A stretch of 64,000 nt of DNA, from contig JACRLT010000005.1 in the NCBI GenBank assembly GCA_016235185.1, positions 1 to 64,000 on the forward strand, read 5' to 3'. The translations under genes were made by a program, and so were the position numbers. The stretch is from Candidatus Omnitrophota bacterium. GTDB taxonomy: Bacteria > Omnitrophota > Gorgyraeia > Velamenicoccales > Velamenicoccaceae. Shown one piece after another: positions 14,663 through 24,823 of the stretch (positions are counted from its first letter, which is position 1; each line of letters opens with the position of its first letter). Below the pieces are notes generated by a model. It was not told where the DNA came from, ran no database searches, and worked only from the letters and a program-made list of their open reading frames with translations.

Positions 14663-15670
14663 TTAGCCTTCATACCATTGGACAATCTTGCCGGCAGCAT
14701 AATCCAAAATGATATGAAAAGAACTATTTATTTTTTGCGTCTTTCCTTCAAGGCCGCTCTTTTTGATACTCACGTCAAAAGCGATATAATTAGAGCTTGT
14801 ACCCAATCTCCCGAAAGAGATCAATCCCACCAAGAGCGCTCTTTGAGCAGGATTCAGGCTGTAAGGCTCAAGCAATGGCAAAATCTCGGCTGAAGAAGAA
14901 AATACCTTATCATCCTCTGTCATCTCCTCTGTGTCATCTCCAGCCCTGCATTGCCGGATCTTATCGATCAGGTCGTCATCCATCCCTAAAACAGCCAATA
15001 TATCCCCGGATGCCGTATTGATATTTACGCTGCCCGAGCCGTAAGCCGTAACAAGGTCCTTAAGCTGGTCATATATCTCTTCGGTCACGCCTTCTACCAA
15101 AAGAAGTTCCTCTTTTAACGAGAAGGATGCGGCCGCGATGCTATCGATAAGCGCCTGCTGCCCTGATAATCCGGGCAGCCTGGCTAAGATATCCGGCGGG
15201 GCGGTATTGATATTTATCTTGCTCTCCTCGTCAATAAAAACGGCCTCTGCCGTATCGCCGCCAAAAACAAAGGTTCGCGGCCGCAGGCCATAAAGGGTGC
15301 TGGCGTATGGCGCCTGGCCTCCAGGCCACAGGACCCTCATGGCGGAAACAACGGATCCGGCCTCGTAAACAGAAACATTTGCGTCTCTGACAAACTTAGC
15401 CAATTTTAATTGTTGTAAAACGCCGGATGTTGTGCCAATAGCGAGAATAGACAATACGGCGATCGCGCCGACAGCCATAAATAAAATAGCCCCTTTATTA
15501 GAAAAATCCGAAGCACGAAGCACGAATTTCGAAACAAATCCTAAATTCCGAATTCTGAAATGACTAAAACAATTTAGAACATTCGAATTTTGATCATTCG
15601 ATATTGTTTCGGATTTCGATATTCGGATTTCGGCTTTATTGAGCAATTGGTATTTGTATGATCTTTTCAA
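14663..15670 (-). CDS. gspK: T2SS minor pseudopilin/tip protein GspK
   Basis: The mature part begins at KG-AILFMAVGAIAVLSIL, a class III signal with small-residue cleavage, followed by two helix-hairpin-helix-like INxNTA motifs (KININTAPPDILARLPGLSG; SVNINTASGDILAVLG) typical of GspK, which caps the pseudopilus tip. The frame is open from a TTG at 15670 (GGAG upstream), giving a 60-residue leader translated through a heptamer array. A GTG at 15523 would give a normal 11-residue leader. The true start is unresolved. Confidence 0.85.
   Translation of the reverse strand: MKRSYKYQLLNKAEIRISKSETISNDQNSNVLNCFSHFRIRNLGFVSKFVLRASDFSNKGAILFMAVGAIAVLSILAIGTTSGVLQQLKLAKFVRDANVSVYEAGSVVSAMRVLWPGGQAPYASTLYGLRPRTFVFGGDTAEAVFIDEESKININTAPPDILARLPGLSGQQALIDSIAAASFSLKEELLLVEGVTEEIYDQLKDLVTAYGSGSVNINTASGDILAVLGMDDDLIDKIRQCRAGDDTEEMTEDDKVFSSSAEILPLLEPYSLNPAQRALLVGLISFGRLGTSSNYIAFDVSIKKSGLEGKTQKINSSFHIILDYAAGKIVQWYEG
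15508..15635. repeat. Heptamer array, TCGAAT/GCACGAA words
   Basis: GCACGAA GCACGAA TTTCGAA ACAAATC CTAAATT CCGAATT, later GGATTTC GATATTC GGATTTC: 7-bp period. It lies between gspJ and the mature GspK coding part. The same vocabulary occurs at 27051-27197. Confidence 0.8.
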
Positions 15671-16199
15671 AAGTCTCTCCGTCGTCCAAAACCAAAGTTG
15701 CCTTGACAGCCAATGGGATACCGCTCTTAGTATAATTCCAGCTCTCCGAAAATGTGTACTGGCTCAAGTTGGCATCAAAATAGTAGTACGAGAAGTCCGC
15801 GCTGCCTATGCCTGAAATTATCCGCCGCGCAGGGGTTTGGTTCTCAAGAGCAAGCATCTCCTGCCTGGTCACGGCAGAACGAAACACCGCTTTTTCCTGC
15901 GGCACATAAGAATAAGATACATTAGCGATCTCGCCTTTCAGGAGAGCGGCAAATTCAATACTTTCCTTATCCCCGAAAAAACCTATATCCGGATAATTAA
16001 TACCCTGCCTTAATTCCCGGCTTAAGCGCTCAAGATTGATGACTGTCTTGCGGTACACGAGATTGGTAGTTGCCGCTCTTTTCCATACCCTCATACCCAT
16101 GGAAAACGATGAGGCCAAAGACACACCTATCACAGCAAAAAGGGCCACGACCACCATTGTCTCGACGAGAGTGAATGCGTTTTTAGAAAAAAATCTCAT
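15636..16199 (-). CDS. gspJ: T2SS minor pseudopilin GspJ-like
   Basis: 187 residues. Prepilin leader MRFFSKNA then FTLVETMVVVALFAVIG: cleavage before Phe with Glu at +5. The C-terminal half has the SFxYYY-like strand (SADFSYYYFD) and VKATLVLDDGETFEKIIQIP seen in GspJ proteins. It should form the pseudopilus tip with GspI and GspK. Its first 13 residues and upstream DNA are identical to those of the neighbouring pseudopilin (98-bp repeat), pointing to duplication or gene conversion. Confidence 0.85.
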   Translation of the reverse strand: MRFFSKNAFTLVETMVVVALFAVIGVSLASSFSMGMRVWKRAATTNLVYRKTVINLERLSRELRQGINYPDIGFFGDKESIEFAALLKGEIANVSYSYVPQEKAVFRSAVTRQEMLALENQTPARRIISGIGSADFSYYYFDANLSQYTFSESWNYTKSGIPLAVKATLVLDDGETFEKIIQIPIAQ

Positions 16200-16259
16200 G
16201 TTATTTGCTTAGGGCTTATGGCTAAGGGCTTAGGGCAACTGCTCTTTGCTCTTTGCTCT
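16162..16259. repeat. 98-bp direct repeat, copy 1 (gspJ start and upstream array)
   Basis: Identical to 16685-16782 (offset 523 bp). It covers the first codons of the pseudopilin gene and the adjacent GC-heptamer array. Confidence 0.9.
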
Positions 16260-16302
16260 TTGCTCTTTGCTCTTTGCTCTTTGCTCTTTGCCCTATGCCT
16301 GC
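16207..16302. repeat. Heptamer array, GCTTAGG/GCTCTTT words
   Basis: GCTTAGG GCTTATG GCTAAGG GCTTAGG GCAACT followed by a run of GCTCTTT repeated seven times, then GCCTAT-like words. Every unit is 7 bp and starts GC. Confidence 0.88.
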
Positions 16303-16722
16303 CTACTCTTTCTTCCTCTTCACATACCTCGTCACAGAAACATCCTTGACAGCCTTGCCCTGCTGCCAGGCGATCGCGACGGTCTCTTCATACAGGTTCT
16401 CCTGCACAAAAATGGTTTCATTGCCAAAATCCTGGGAAACAGGACGCACTGATTGAGTCCAGTTAAATCCTTCACGGCCCTCATCCTCGAACGTGCCGGA
16501 CCAAATGCCCTCTTCGCTGCCATTGTTCTGGCGATTATCTGAATCTATTTGCCACATTCTAACATTCAAAAGGCCGCAGGCAGTAACGGTCTTATCTGCC
16601 GTAGTCATCGAACTCAAACACTGGTTAAAAGCACCTAAAATAAAGACCATCCCTACGGCGATAACAGCTACCGCCGCCATTAGTTCGACGAGAGTGAATG
16701 CGTTTTTAGAAAAAAATCTCAT
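16303..16722 (-). CDS. T2SS minor pseudopilin GspI/V-like
   Basis: 139 residues. Leader MRFFSKNA and FTLVELMAAVAVIAVGMVF, with Glu at +5 of the mature protein and Ala instead of Gly at -1. Its small size and position between gspG and gspJ fit GspI; the body (ATTADK-type short domain, QSVRPVSQDFGNETIFVQEN) is not diagnostic. Its leader is identical in protein and DNA to that of gspJ. Confidence 0.72.
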   Translation of the reverse strand: MRFFSKNAFTLVELMAAVAVIAVGMVFILGAFNQCLSSMTTADKTVTACGLLNVRMWQIDSDNRQNNGSEEGIWSGTFEDEGREGFNWTQSVRPVSQDFGNETIFVQENLYEETVAIAWQQGKAVKDVSVTRYVKRKKE

Positions 16723-16782
16723 GTTATTTGCTTAGGGCTTATGGCTAAGGGCTTAGGGCAACTGCTCTTTGCTCTTTGCTCT
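16685..16782. repeat. 98-bp direct repeat, copy 2
   Basis: Identical to 16162-16259; breaks where GCTCTTT becomes GCTCTAT in the array. Confidence 0.9.
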
Positions 16783-16848
16783 ATGCTCTATGCCCTATGC
16801 TCTTTGCTCTATGCTCTATGCCCTATGCTCTTTGCTCTATGCCTGCCT
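16730..16848. repeat. Heptamer array, GCTCTAT/GCCCTAT words
   Basis: After the shared segment the words change to GCTCTAT, GCTCTAT, GCCCTAT, GCTCTTT, repeated as a higher-order 28-bp unit almost three times. The 7-bp register is unbroken up to the gspG stop region. Confidence 0.88.
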
Positions 16849-17245
16849 ACTCCCAATTCGTGATATCATCATTGCCGCCTTCGGCGCCGTCCTTGCCCAT
16901 CGACGATAGATCATAACTGTCTTCATTATGCTCCCCGGGGTATTTATAGACGTAAGAACGGCCCCATGGGTCCAAAGGTTTCTTCTTCAAATACGGCCCT
17001 TTCCAATTAGTAGCGTCCGACGGAGCGCTTGACAGGCCGTCGAGCGAGTCCGGATATGTGCCTGTATCAACTTCATAAAGGTCCACGGCCAGAGCCAGAT
17101 TAGACTCGATGTCGGTTTTGGCAACAGAACGCCTGGCTTCATCCGAGCGGCCGGTCAGCCTGGGCACGACCATGGCAGCCAGTATGCCGATGATGATAAC
17201 GACCAGCATGATCTCGATCAATGTGAATCCCTGTTTACATCTCAT
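16847..17245 (-). CDS. gspG: T2SS major pseudopilin GspG
   Basis: 132 residues. MRCKQG-FTLIEIMLVVIIIG gives a canonical prepilin peptidase site (G-F, Glu +5). The mature part carries the GspG signature: VDTGTYPDSLDGL, the KKPLDPWGRSYVYKYPG block, and a C-terminal YDLSSMGKDGAEGG calcium-loop region. It polymerises into the pseudopilus that pushes substrates through the secretin. No prepilin peptidase gene lies in the window. Confidence 0.95.
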   Translation of the reverse strand: MRCKQGFTLIEIMLVVIIIGILAAMVVPRLTGRSDEARRSVAKTDIESNLALAVDLYEVDTGTYPDSLDGLSSAPSDATNWKGPYLKKKPLDPWGRSYVYKYPGEHNEDSYDLSSMGKDGAEGGNDDITNWE

Positions 17246-17264
17246 GTTACCTCCATTTGATTTT

Positions 17265-17330
17265 GCTTAGGGCTAATGGCATATGGCTTATGGCGACTAC
17301 TCTATATGCCCTGTGCCCTACGCCCTACGC
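17265..17330. repeat. Heptamer array, quasi-palindromic
   Basis: Left arm GCTTAGG GCTAATG GCATATG GCTTATG, spacer, right arm GCCCTGT GCCCTAC GCCCTAC GC. The two arms are near complements, so a hairpin of heptamer units is possible. Confidence 0.8.
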
Positions 17331-17333
17331 GAG

Positions 17334-17864
17334 CTACAAGAACGACACACCGACAATGGTCAACGAAATGCTCAATTGCGGCGAATCCTCTTGTTTGGGC
17401 ACAAGTGTCATCTTCTCTACGCTGAATAAGACAGGCGACCCCTGAAGCTCATGGAGAAAACTGACCAACTGCTGCATGGCGCCTTCTGCCTTAATGCTGA
17501 TCTGGTACTGTTTCGAAAACTTGTCAGCCTTGGTCTCTTTCTGGGGTTTCATGTCCAAAATAGCCAGGCCGGTCGAGCGGCTGATCCTTTCTATCTCCTT
17601 TAAGAAATTACCCACCGCCTCTTCGTCGGATAAACCCTGCAGTGAAAAATAAGTGGCGTATTTTTCATATTCTTTATCTATGCTTTCTTTGCTGGCGGCC
17701 AGACTTACGCTTTTTTTCAGTCGTGCCTCGCCAAGCGCCACATCGCGCGTTAAACCTGAAAGCTTGGAGGCAAACGGCCCGAAAATAGCGCGAGGCATGA
17801 TCAAAACCGCCAATAAGCCGCCTATGGCATACAATAGAAGTAACTCGTTTTTCTTAAGATTCAT
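17334..17864 (-). CDS. GspM/PilO-like inner-membrane protein
   Basis: 176 residues. A single N-terminal TM (LLLLYAIGGLLAVLIMP) is followed by a coiled coil and a ferredoxin-like periplasmic domain (FLKEIERISRSTGLAILDMK; ISIKAEGAMQQLVSFLHELQ) as in PilO/GspM. With the GspL-like protein it forms the inner-membrane platform for the ATPase GspE. Confidence 0.82.
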   Translation of the reverse strand: MNLKKNELLLLYAIGGLLAVLIMPRAIFGPFASKLSGLTRDVALGEARLKKSVSLAASKESIDKEYEKYATYFSLQGLSDEEAVGNFLKEIERISRSTGLAILDMKPQKETKADKFSKQYQISIKAEGAMQQLVSFLHELQGSPVLFSVEKMTLVPKQEDSPQLSISLTIVGVSFL

Positions 17865-17970
17865 TGATTTTGCCTATATCAGATATTTTTCCCTACAAAA
17901 TCAACTCCGAAGCTTGCGCAGTAAATTATCGCAAGAGAATTTACAAGCGTATAAGCAAGGAGTGGATTTT

Positions 17971-19428
17971 TCATTCCTTCCCCGGCTTCTTTTTAACTGT
18001 GCCCTCTACAGGACAAGCGAGTTCAAACTCGATCATATCCTTTTCCTTGACCTTTTTGCGGGTTGTGTATCGCGTCGATACTTCCTTGAACAACGGCGAA
18101 CCTTCAAGGACAGTTATAAACTTAAAGACATCCGACATCTCGAGGGTACGGCCTTTGAGGCTAAGTTTATCGTCTTTCTGGAAGGCGATGTTCAAAATAA
18201 CGATTTCGGGCGGCATCAACTTTGAGATCTCGTAGAGGTAATTCAAGGCCGAAGACCTGGTGTCCAATTTGGCCTTGATCCTTTTTAAGCGCTCCACCTT
18301 CTCATTCAAACCATCAGCTTCCTTGGCTATCTTCTCGTACCTGGCTGTCAATAAGCCCAGATGCGCCTCTCTATTATGCATCTTCTCTAAATAAATACCG
18401 CAGACGATCAGTATAAAATACATGATAGCCGAGGCCAAAAATATCATGTCACGGCTGCGTTCGCGCAGGGTCTTGCGTATCTGCGCCTCCGGCAGGACAA
18501 AATTGATCTTCTTCTTCAATGTATCAAGGCCAAGCCCCAAAAGAGCCGAAAGCGAGGCTTTCTGAAATATGTCTTCGGGAGCCTTTTCTACTTCCTTAGC
18601 CAGGGGCAGATTTGTCAAAGGGTCTACTACCTGGGCAGGCAGGTTAAACTCAAGTTCTATTTTGGAAGCCAAGGCCTTTAGCTTATCCACGGCCCCTGAA
18701 ATAAAAACCTTGGAGGGCTTCTGCATGACCTCTTCTCCCTGGGAGATCACTATCGTCTGTTTCATTTCACCGATGAACTTCTGCCACTTTGACTCGTCAT
18801 TTAGCTGGTCGCTCCCCAAGGCAATGACACGGCTAAAAAGTATATTTTCGGTTGTAGAGACGACAAAATCCGTAAAGCCGGAATCAATGTCTAAAATAAT
18901 AAAGGCCTCCGGGACTTTAAGGTCTGTGGCCTTGGTTGCGCGGCACAACCAGGATAGTATTCCGTCGGAGCCAAGCTCCACGCGATCAGTATAGAGGCCG
19001 GCTTTTTCCAATATACGAAAGACCTTACGGATGCTCTCGCGGTGCACTATCGCCAGCATCACCTTGGAGTAACCCATGGTATCGCGGCCGATAATACGGT
19101 AGCCGCTGACGATCTCTTCTTTGGCATATGGGACCTGGCGGCCCACGTGGAGTTTTATCATGTCGTCTACTTCATTAGGATTAGCCGACGGTATGCGCAG
19201 ATTTCGCAGGGTGACAGTATTGCGGGGAAAAGACACTATTGTATTCTGCGGTTTTTTTACTTTGAGATCGCGGATAAAATCCAGGATGGCCTTAGCTGTA
19301 TCGTCTTCGGAAAAGGCTGCAGCGTTAACGCAGGATAAAGACTTCAAATAGTAAGTGCCGATGACGGACCGAAAGACCGCCATCTTCAACCAGGGATTCC
19401 CTATCTCAAGGACGACCGTTGCATTCAT
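17971..19428 (-). CDS. GspL-like protein (PilM-PilN fusion)
   Basis: 485 residues. The N-terminal 330 residues form a PilM/GspL actin-like domain (VVLEIGNPWLKMAVF, the PilM-like VSFPRNTVTLRNLRIPSANP, FIILDIDSGFTDFVV and VFISGAVDKLKALA). A single TM follows (MIFLASAIMYFILIVCGIYL, about 340-360), then a PilN-like coiled coil and periplasmic domain (LMPPEIVILNIAFQ). PilM and PilN are usually separate in T4P, so the fused form matches T2SS GspL. It couples cytoplasmic GspE to the periplasm. Confidence 0.87.
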   Translation of the reverse strand: MNATVVLEIGNPWLKMAVFRSVIGTYYLKSLSCVNAAAFSEDDTAKAILDFIRDLKVKKPQNTIVSFPRNTVTLRNLRIPSANPNEVDDMIKLHVGRQVPYAKEEIVSGYRIIGRDTMGYSKVMLAIVHRESIRKVFRILEKAGLYTDRVELGSDGILSWLCRATKATDLKVPEAFIILDIDSGFTDFVVSTTENILFSRVIALGSDQLNDESKWQKFIGEMKQTIVISQGEEVMQKPSKVFISGAVDKLKALASKIELEFNLPAQVVDPLTNLPLAKEVEKAPEDIFQKASLSALLGLGLDTLKKKINFVLPEAQIRKTLRERSRDMIFLASAIMYFILIVCGIYLEKMHNREAHLGLLTARYEKIAKEADGLNEKVERLKRIKAKLDTRSSALNYLYEISKLMPPEIVILNIAFQKDDKLSLKGRTLEMSDVFKFITVLEGSPLFKEVSTRYTTRKKVKEKDMIEFELACPVEGTVKKKPGKE

Positions 19429-19431
19429 CTA

Positions 19432-20658
19432 TTATTTAATGAGCAGATTTATCTGGAAAATTGGCAAGAGCATCGCCAAAACGATGCTGCCCAAAATAAG
19501 CCCCAACACCAAAATGATCATAGGCTCCAGAAGCGAAGTGACGACCTTCAATTTTGCGTCCGTCTCCTGCGTGTAAATATTGGCTACCTCGGTAAGCACG
19601 CCTTCGAGCTTTCCGCCCTCTTCTCCGACGGACATCATCTGTACAAGGAATGGCGGAAAGAACGCCACCTTTTTCATGCTGCCGGCCAAGGTCGACCCTT
19701 CCATGACCTCCTTGCGCACGACTTCTAGATCTTTTATAAAAACTGCGTTCTCCAAAGTGGGAATAGCAACTTTTAGCGCCTGAAAAACAGGCAGGCCGCT
19801 GCGGATCAAAAGCGAGAGTGTCATGCAAAACCGCGCAAGGGACTGCTTCAAGCTCAAATCCCCGACGATCGGGATATGGAGCTTGACCCAATCAAGCTTC
19901 GCCTTGCCGCCGGGGCTTCCGGACATGCGCACGATGATACCGATAAAAGCAAACACAGCCAAAAGGATACCCCACCAATAAGACTTAAAGAAATCACTTG
20001 CCGCAAGCATCACCCTTGTAGGCAAAGGAAGCTCATATTCAAAATCCGCGAATATCGAGCTTAATTTCGGGATAACATAGCTGAACAGGACAAAGATAAC
20101 GCAGACACCGACGGAGACCATAAGGATAGGATACGCCATGGCCGTGCGCACGTGCATCTTGAACTCTTCTTCTTTTGACAGGAAATTATCCAATTCTGCC
20201 AGGACATCATCAAGCCGGCCGGAAGCCTCTCCGCTCTTGATAAGGTTAATATAGAGGTTCGGAAAAAAATACGCGTGTTGTGAAAGCGCGTCGGAAAATG
20301 TAGCGCCGTTCTTGACCCGCGAATGCAGGTCCAGGACGATTATTTTAAGTTTTTCCTTGTCCGATTGAGCGTAAAGGATGCTTAAGGATTTTAAAAGGTC
20401 CACCCGGGCGCGGAGCAAGCTCTTGAGCTGGCTTGTAAAGACATTGAGGTCGCGGCGGTTTAGCCGCGCGAAAGATAAAATACGGCCGGGACCTGTACCT
20501 TCAGTCCGCCTGGCTTCGGAAGCAAGCACCTCGACCTTGACCGGCGAAAGCCCCATCTCAATAAGCTTATCCACCGCGTTATCCTGGCTGTCTGCGACGA
20601 TTATCCCCTCGACGGTCTCATTGAGGTTCTTTTTTGCAAAATATGTATATGTCGGCAT
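19432..20658 (-). CDS. gspF: T2SS inner-membrane platform protein GspF
   Basis: 408 residues, the usual size. Starts MPTYTYFAKKNLNETVEGII, typical of GspF/PilC. Two T2SSF domains are visible (FTSQLKSLLRARVDLLKSLS and FCMTLSLLIRSGLPVFQALK), each with conserved GE (IKSGEASGRLDDVL; MSVGEEGGKLEGVL), and three TMs. It is the multi-spanning platform driven by GspE. Confidence 0.95.
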   Translation of the reverse strand: MPTYTYFAKKNLNETVEGIIVADSQDNAVDKLIEMGLSPVKVEVLASEARRTEGTGPGRILSFARLNRRDLNVFTSQLKSLLRARVDLLKSLSILYAQSDKEKLKIIVLDLHSRVKNGATFSDALSQHAYFFPNLYINLIKSGEASGRLDDVLAELDNFLSKEEEFKMHVRTAMAYPILMVSVGVCVIFVLFSYVIPKLSSIFADFEYELPLPTRVMLAASDFFKSYWWGILLAVFAFIGIIVRMSGSPGGKAKLDWVKLHIPIVGDLSLKQSLARFCMTLSLLIRSGLPVFQALKVAIPTLENAVFIKDLEVVRKEVMEGSTLAGSMKKVAFFPPFLVQMMSVGEEGGKLEGVLTEVANIYTQETDAKLKVVTSLLEPMIILVLGLILGSIVLAMLLPIFQINLLIK

Positions 20659-20669
20659 ATGTTCGTTCT

Positions 20670-20745
20670 CCGGTTGCCTGTTTGCCGGTTAGCCGGTTGT
20701 TATCCGATCAACTGGTTAACCGGCAACTGGTTCACTGGCTAACCT
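20670..20745. repeat. Short-period array, CCGGTTA/ACTGGTT words (period 7-8)
   Basis: CCGGTTG CCTGTTT GCCGGTTA GCCGGTTG, then ACTGGTTA ACCGGCA ACTGGTTC ACTGGCTA. Inverted halves can pair (GCCGGTTA/TAACCGGC). It lies between gspE and gspF; related words occur at 24793 and 31224. Confidence 0.75.
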
Positions 20746-22442
20746 AATTCTGTGACTCGCATGACTTCCTCCGGCGTGGTGACACCTTCCCTGATCTTCT
20801 GCCAGCCCTCGCGCAAAAGGGTGCGCAGCCCGGATTCTATGGCTTTCTTTTTTATCTGCGACGCCGAGGCCTTGTCCAAAACGAGCTGGCGTATGGCTTC
20901 ATTGATCAATAAGATCTCATAGATAGCGATGCGGCCCTTGTAACCGGTGAACTTGCAGGCTTCGCAGCCCTTACCGCGAAAAACATGCGTTGGTTTCTCG
21001 ATCATTTCCATAGCATCCTTGGTCGCTTCCTTTTCTTTATAGATATCTTTTAGCGGCACGCTCTCTTTACATTCAGTGCATATGGTCCTGACAAGGCGCT
21101 GGGCTATGAATGCCTGGACGCTGGAAGCCACAAGGTACGGCTCTATGCCCATATCGACCAGGCGGGTCACGGCAGAAGCCGCGTCATTAGTGTGCAGGGT
21201 TGAAAAAACCAAGTGGCCTGTCAAAGCTGTCCGTATGGCCAGCTCCCCGGTCTCCAGGTCACGGACCTCGCCGACCATCATGATGTCGGGGTCATGGCGC
21301 AGCAGATTGCGAAGCGCGCTTGCGAATGTCAAGCCGATCTTAGGGTTCACCTGCACCTGCGTAATACCGGTAAGATCGTATTCTATCGGGTCCTCTATTG
21401 TAATGATCTTTACATCCGGCTTGTTCAATTTCGATAAAAAGGAATAGAGCGTCGTCGTCTTGCCGGAACCGGTCGGGCCCGTCAAAAAGATTATTCCATG
21501 GGGCTTCTCCAAAAGATCGTCGACCATCAAAAGGTCGCCGGGCGAAAGGCCCAGGTCGCCGATATTAAATATCATCTGGGTCGGCAAAATACGTATGACC
21601 ATGTTTTCACCGTAAAGCGTAGGGATGACAGAGATACGCAGGTCCACGTCTATCTCTCCCAGCTTGACTTTAGCGCGGCCATCCTGGGGCAGGCGGCGTT
21701 CTACGATATCCATGTTGGAAATTATCTTGATGCGCGAGACGATCGCAGGATGCAGCTGCTTTATCGTCTCCGGGACCGGCACGTCGTAAAGGATGCCGTC
21801 GATGCGGTAACGGACCTTTACGCGGTCGCGGTACGGCTCGATATGTATGTCTGTTGCGCGGGACTGAATTGCCTCTGCCAAGAGCTGGTTGACAAGCTTG
21901 ATGACAGAGGCATCCTGCGCCATTTTTTCCGGCGACTCTAAAACCGTAACTCCCTCCTCCGCCCTCCTGGAGACACCTTCTTCTTTTTTGTCAAGGATGC
22001 CCTCGACAATAGCTGCGCCCAGGCCGTAATAAGTCTTGACCGCAGCCATTATTTCCGATTCAACAGCCAGAACCACCTCTACTTCAAAACCAAGATGGAA
22101 CTTGATATCTTCGGTAGGCCATATATCCAAAGGATTTGATATGGCTATGGTGAGCAGATTCCCTTTTAAGGCGATCGGCATGAATTTATAGTGCCAGACG
22201 AACCGCGCCGGCACGGCGCGAATGACATCGTCGGAGATCACCTTGTCCTTAAGCTTAGGGATGAACTGTATGGACAATTGCTCCGCCAGCGTCATCAATA
22301 GCTGGTCTTCGGAAATAAATCCCATCCGCACCAAGGCCTTTCCCAAAAGCTCGCCTGTGCGGTCATGTTCGCGCAAAGCCATATCCAGCTGGCCCTGGCT
22401 TAAAGTTCCCTTTTTTATCAAAAGTTCGCCGAGTTTTAGCAT
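20739..22442 (-). CDS. gspE: T2SS/T4P assembly ATPase GspE
   Basis: 567 residues. N-terminal T2SSE_N domain (LGELLIKKGTLSQGQLDMAL). Walker A GPTGSGKTTTLYSFL (about 325-340), Asp box (ITIEDPIEYDL), Walker B (DIMMVGEVRDLETGELAIRT) and His box (GHLVFSTLHTNDAASAVTRL). A four-cysteine zinc-binding element is present (CTEC and CEACK), as in GspE/PilB. This hexameric motor drives pseudopilus assembly. It is the first gene of the secretion set, directly after the ATPase genes. Confidence 0.96.
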   Translation of the reverse strand: MLKLGELLIKKGTLSQGQLDMALREHDRTGELLGKALVRMGFISEDQLLMTLAEQLSIQFIPKLKDKVISDDVIRAVPARFVWHYKFMPIALKGNLLTIAISNPLDIWPTEDIKFHLGFEVEVVLAVESEIMAAVKTYYGLGAAIVEGILDKKEEGVSRRAEEGVTVLESPEKMAQDASVIKLVNQLLAEAIQSRATDIHIEPYRDRVKVRYRIDGILYDVPVPETIKQLHPAIVSRIKIISNMDIVERRLPQDGRAKVKLGEIDVDLRISVIPTLYGENMVIRILPTQMIFNIGDLGLSPGDLLMVDDLLEKPHGIIFLTGPTGSGKTTTLYSFLSKLNKPDVKIITIEDPIEYDLTGITQVQVNPKIGLTFASALRNLLRHDPDIMMVGEVRDLETGELAIRTALTGHLVFSTLHTNDAASAVTRLVDMGIEPYLVASSVQAFIAQRLVRTICTECKESVPLKDIYKEKEATKDAMEMIEKPTHVFRGKGCEACKFTGYKGRIAIYEILLINEAIRQLVLDKASASQIKKKAIESGLRTLLREGWQKIREGVTTPEEVMRVTELG

Positions 22443-22450
22443 AATATTTT

Positions 22451-24786
<2,336 letters not shown>

Positions 24787-24792
24787 ATCTTA

Positions 24793-24820
24793 GTTTACCT
24801 GTTGCCGGTTTTCCGGTTAA
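24793..24820. repeat. Short array, CCGGTT words
   Basis: TTTACCTG TTGCCGG TTTTCCGG TTAACC between atpA and atpG: a minimal version of the 20670-20745 array. Confidence 0.5.
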
Positions 24821-24823
24821 CCT

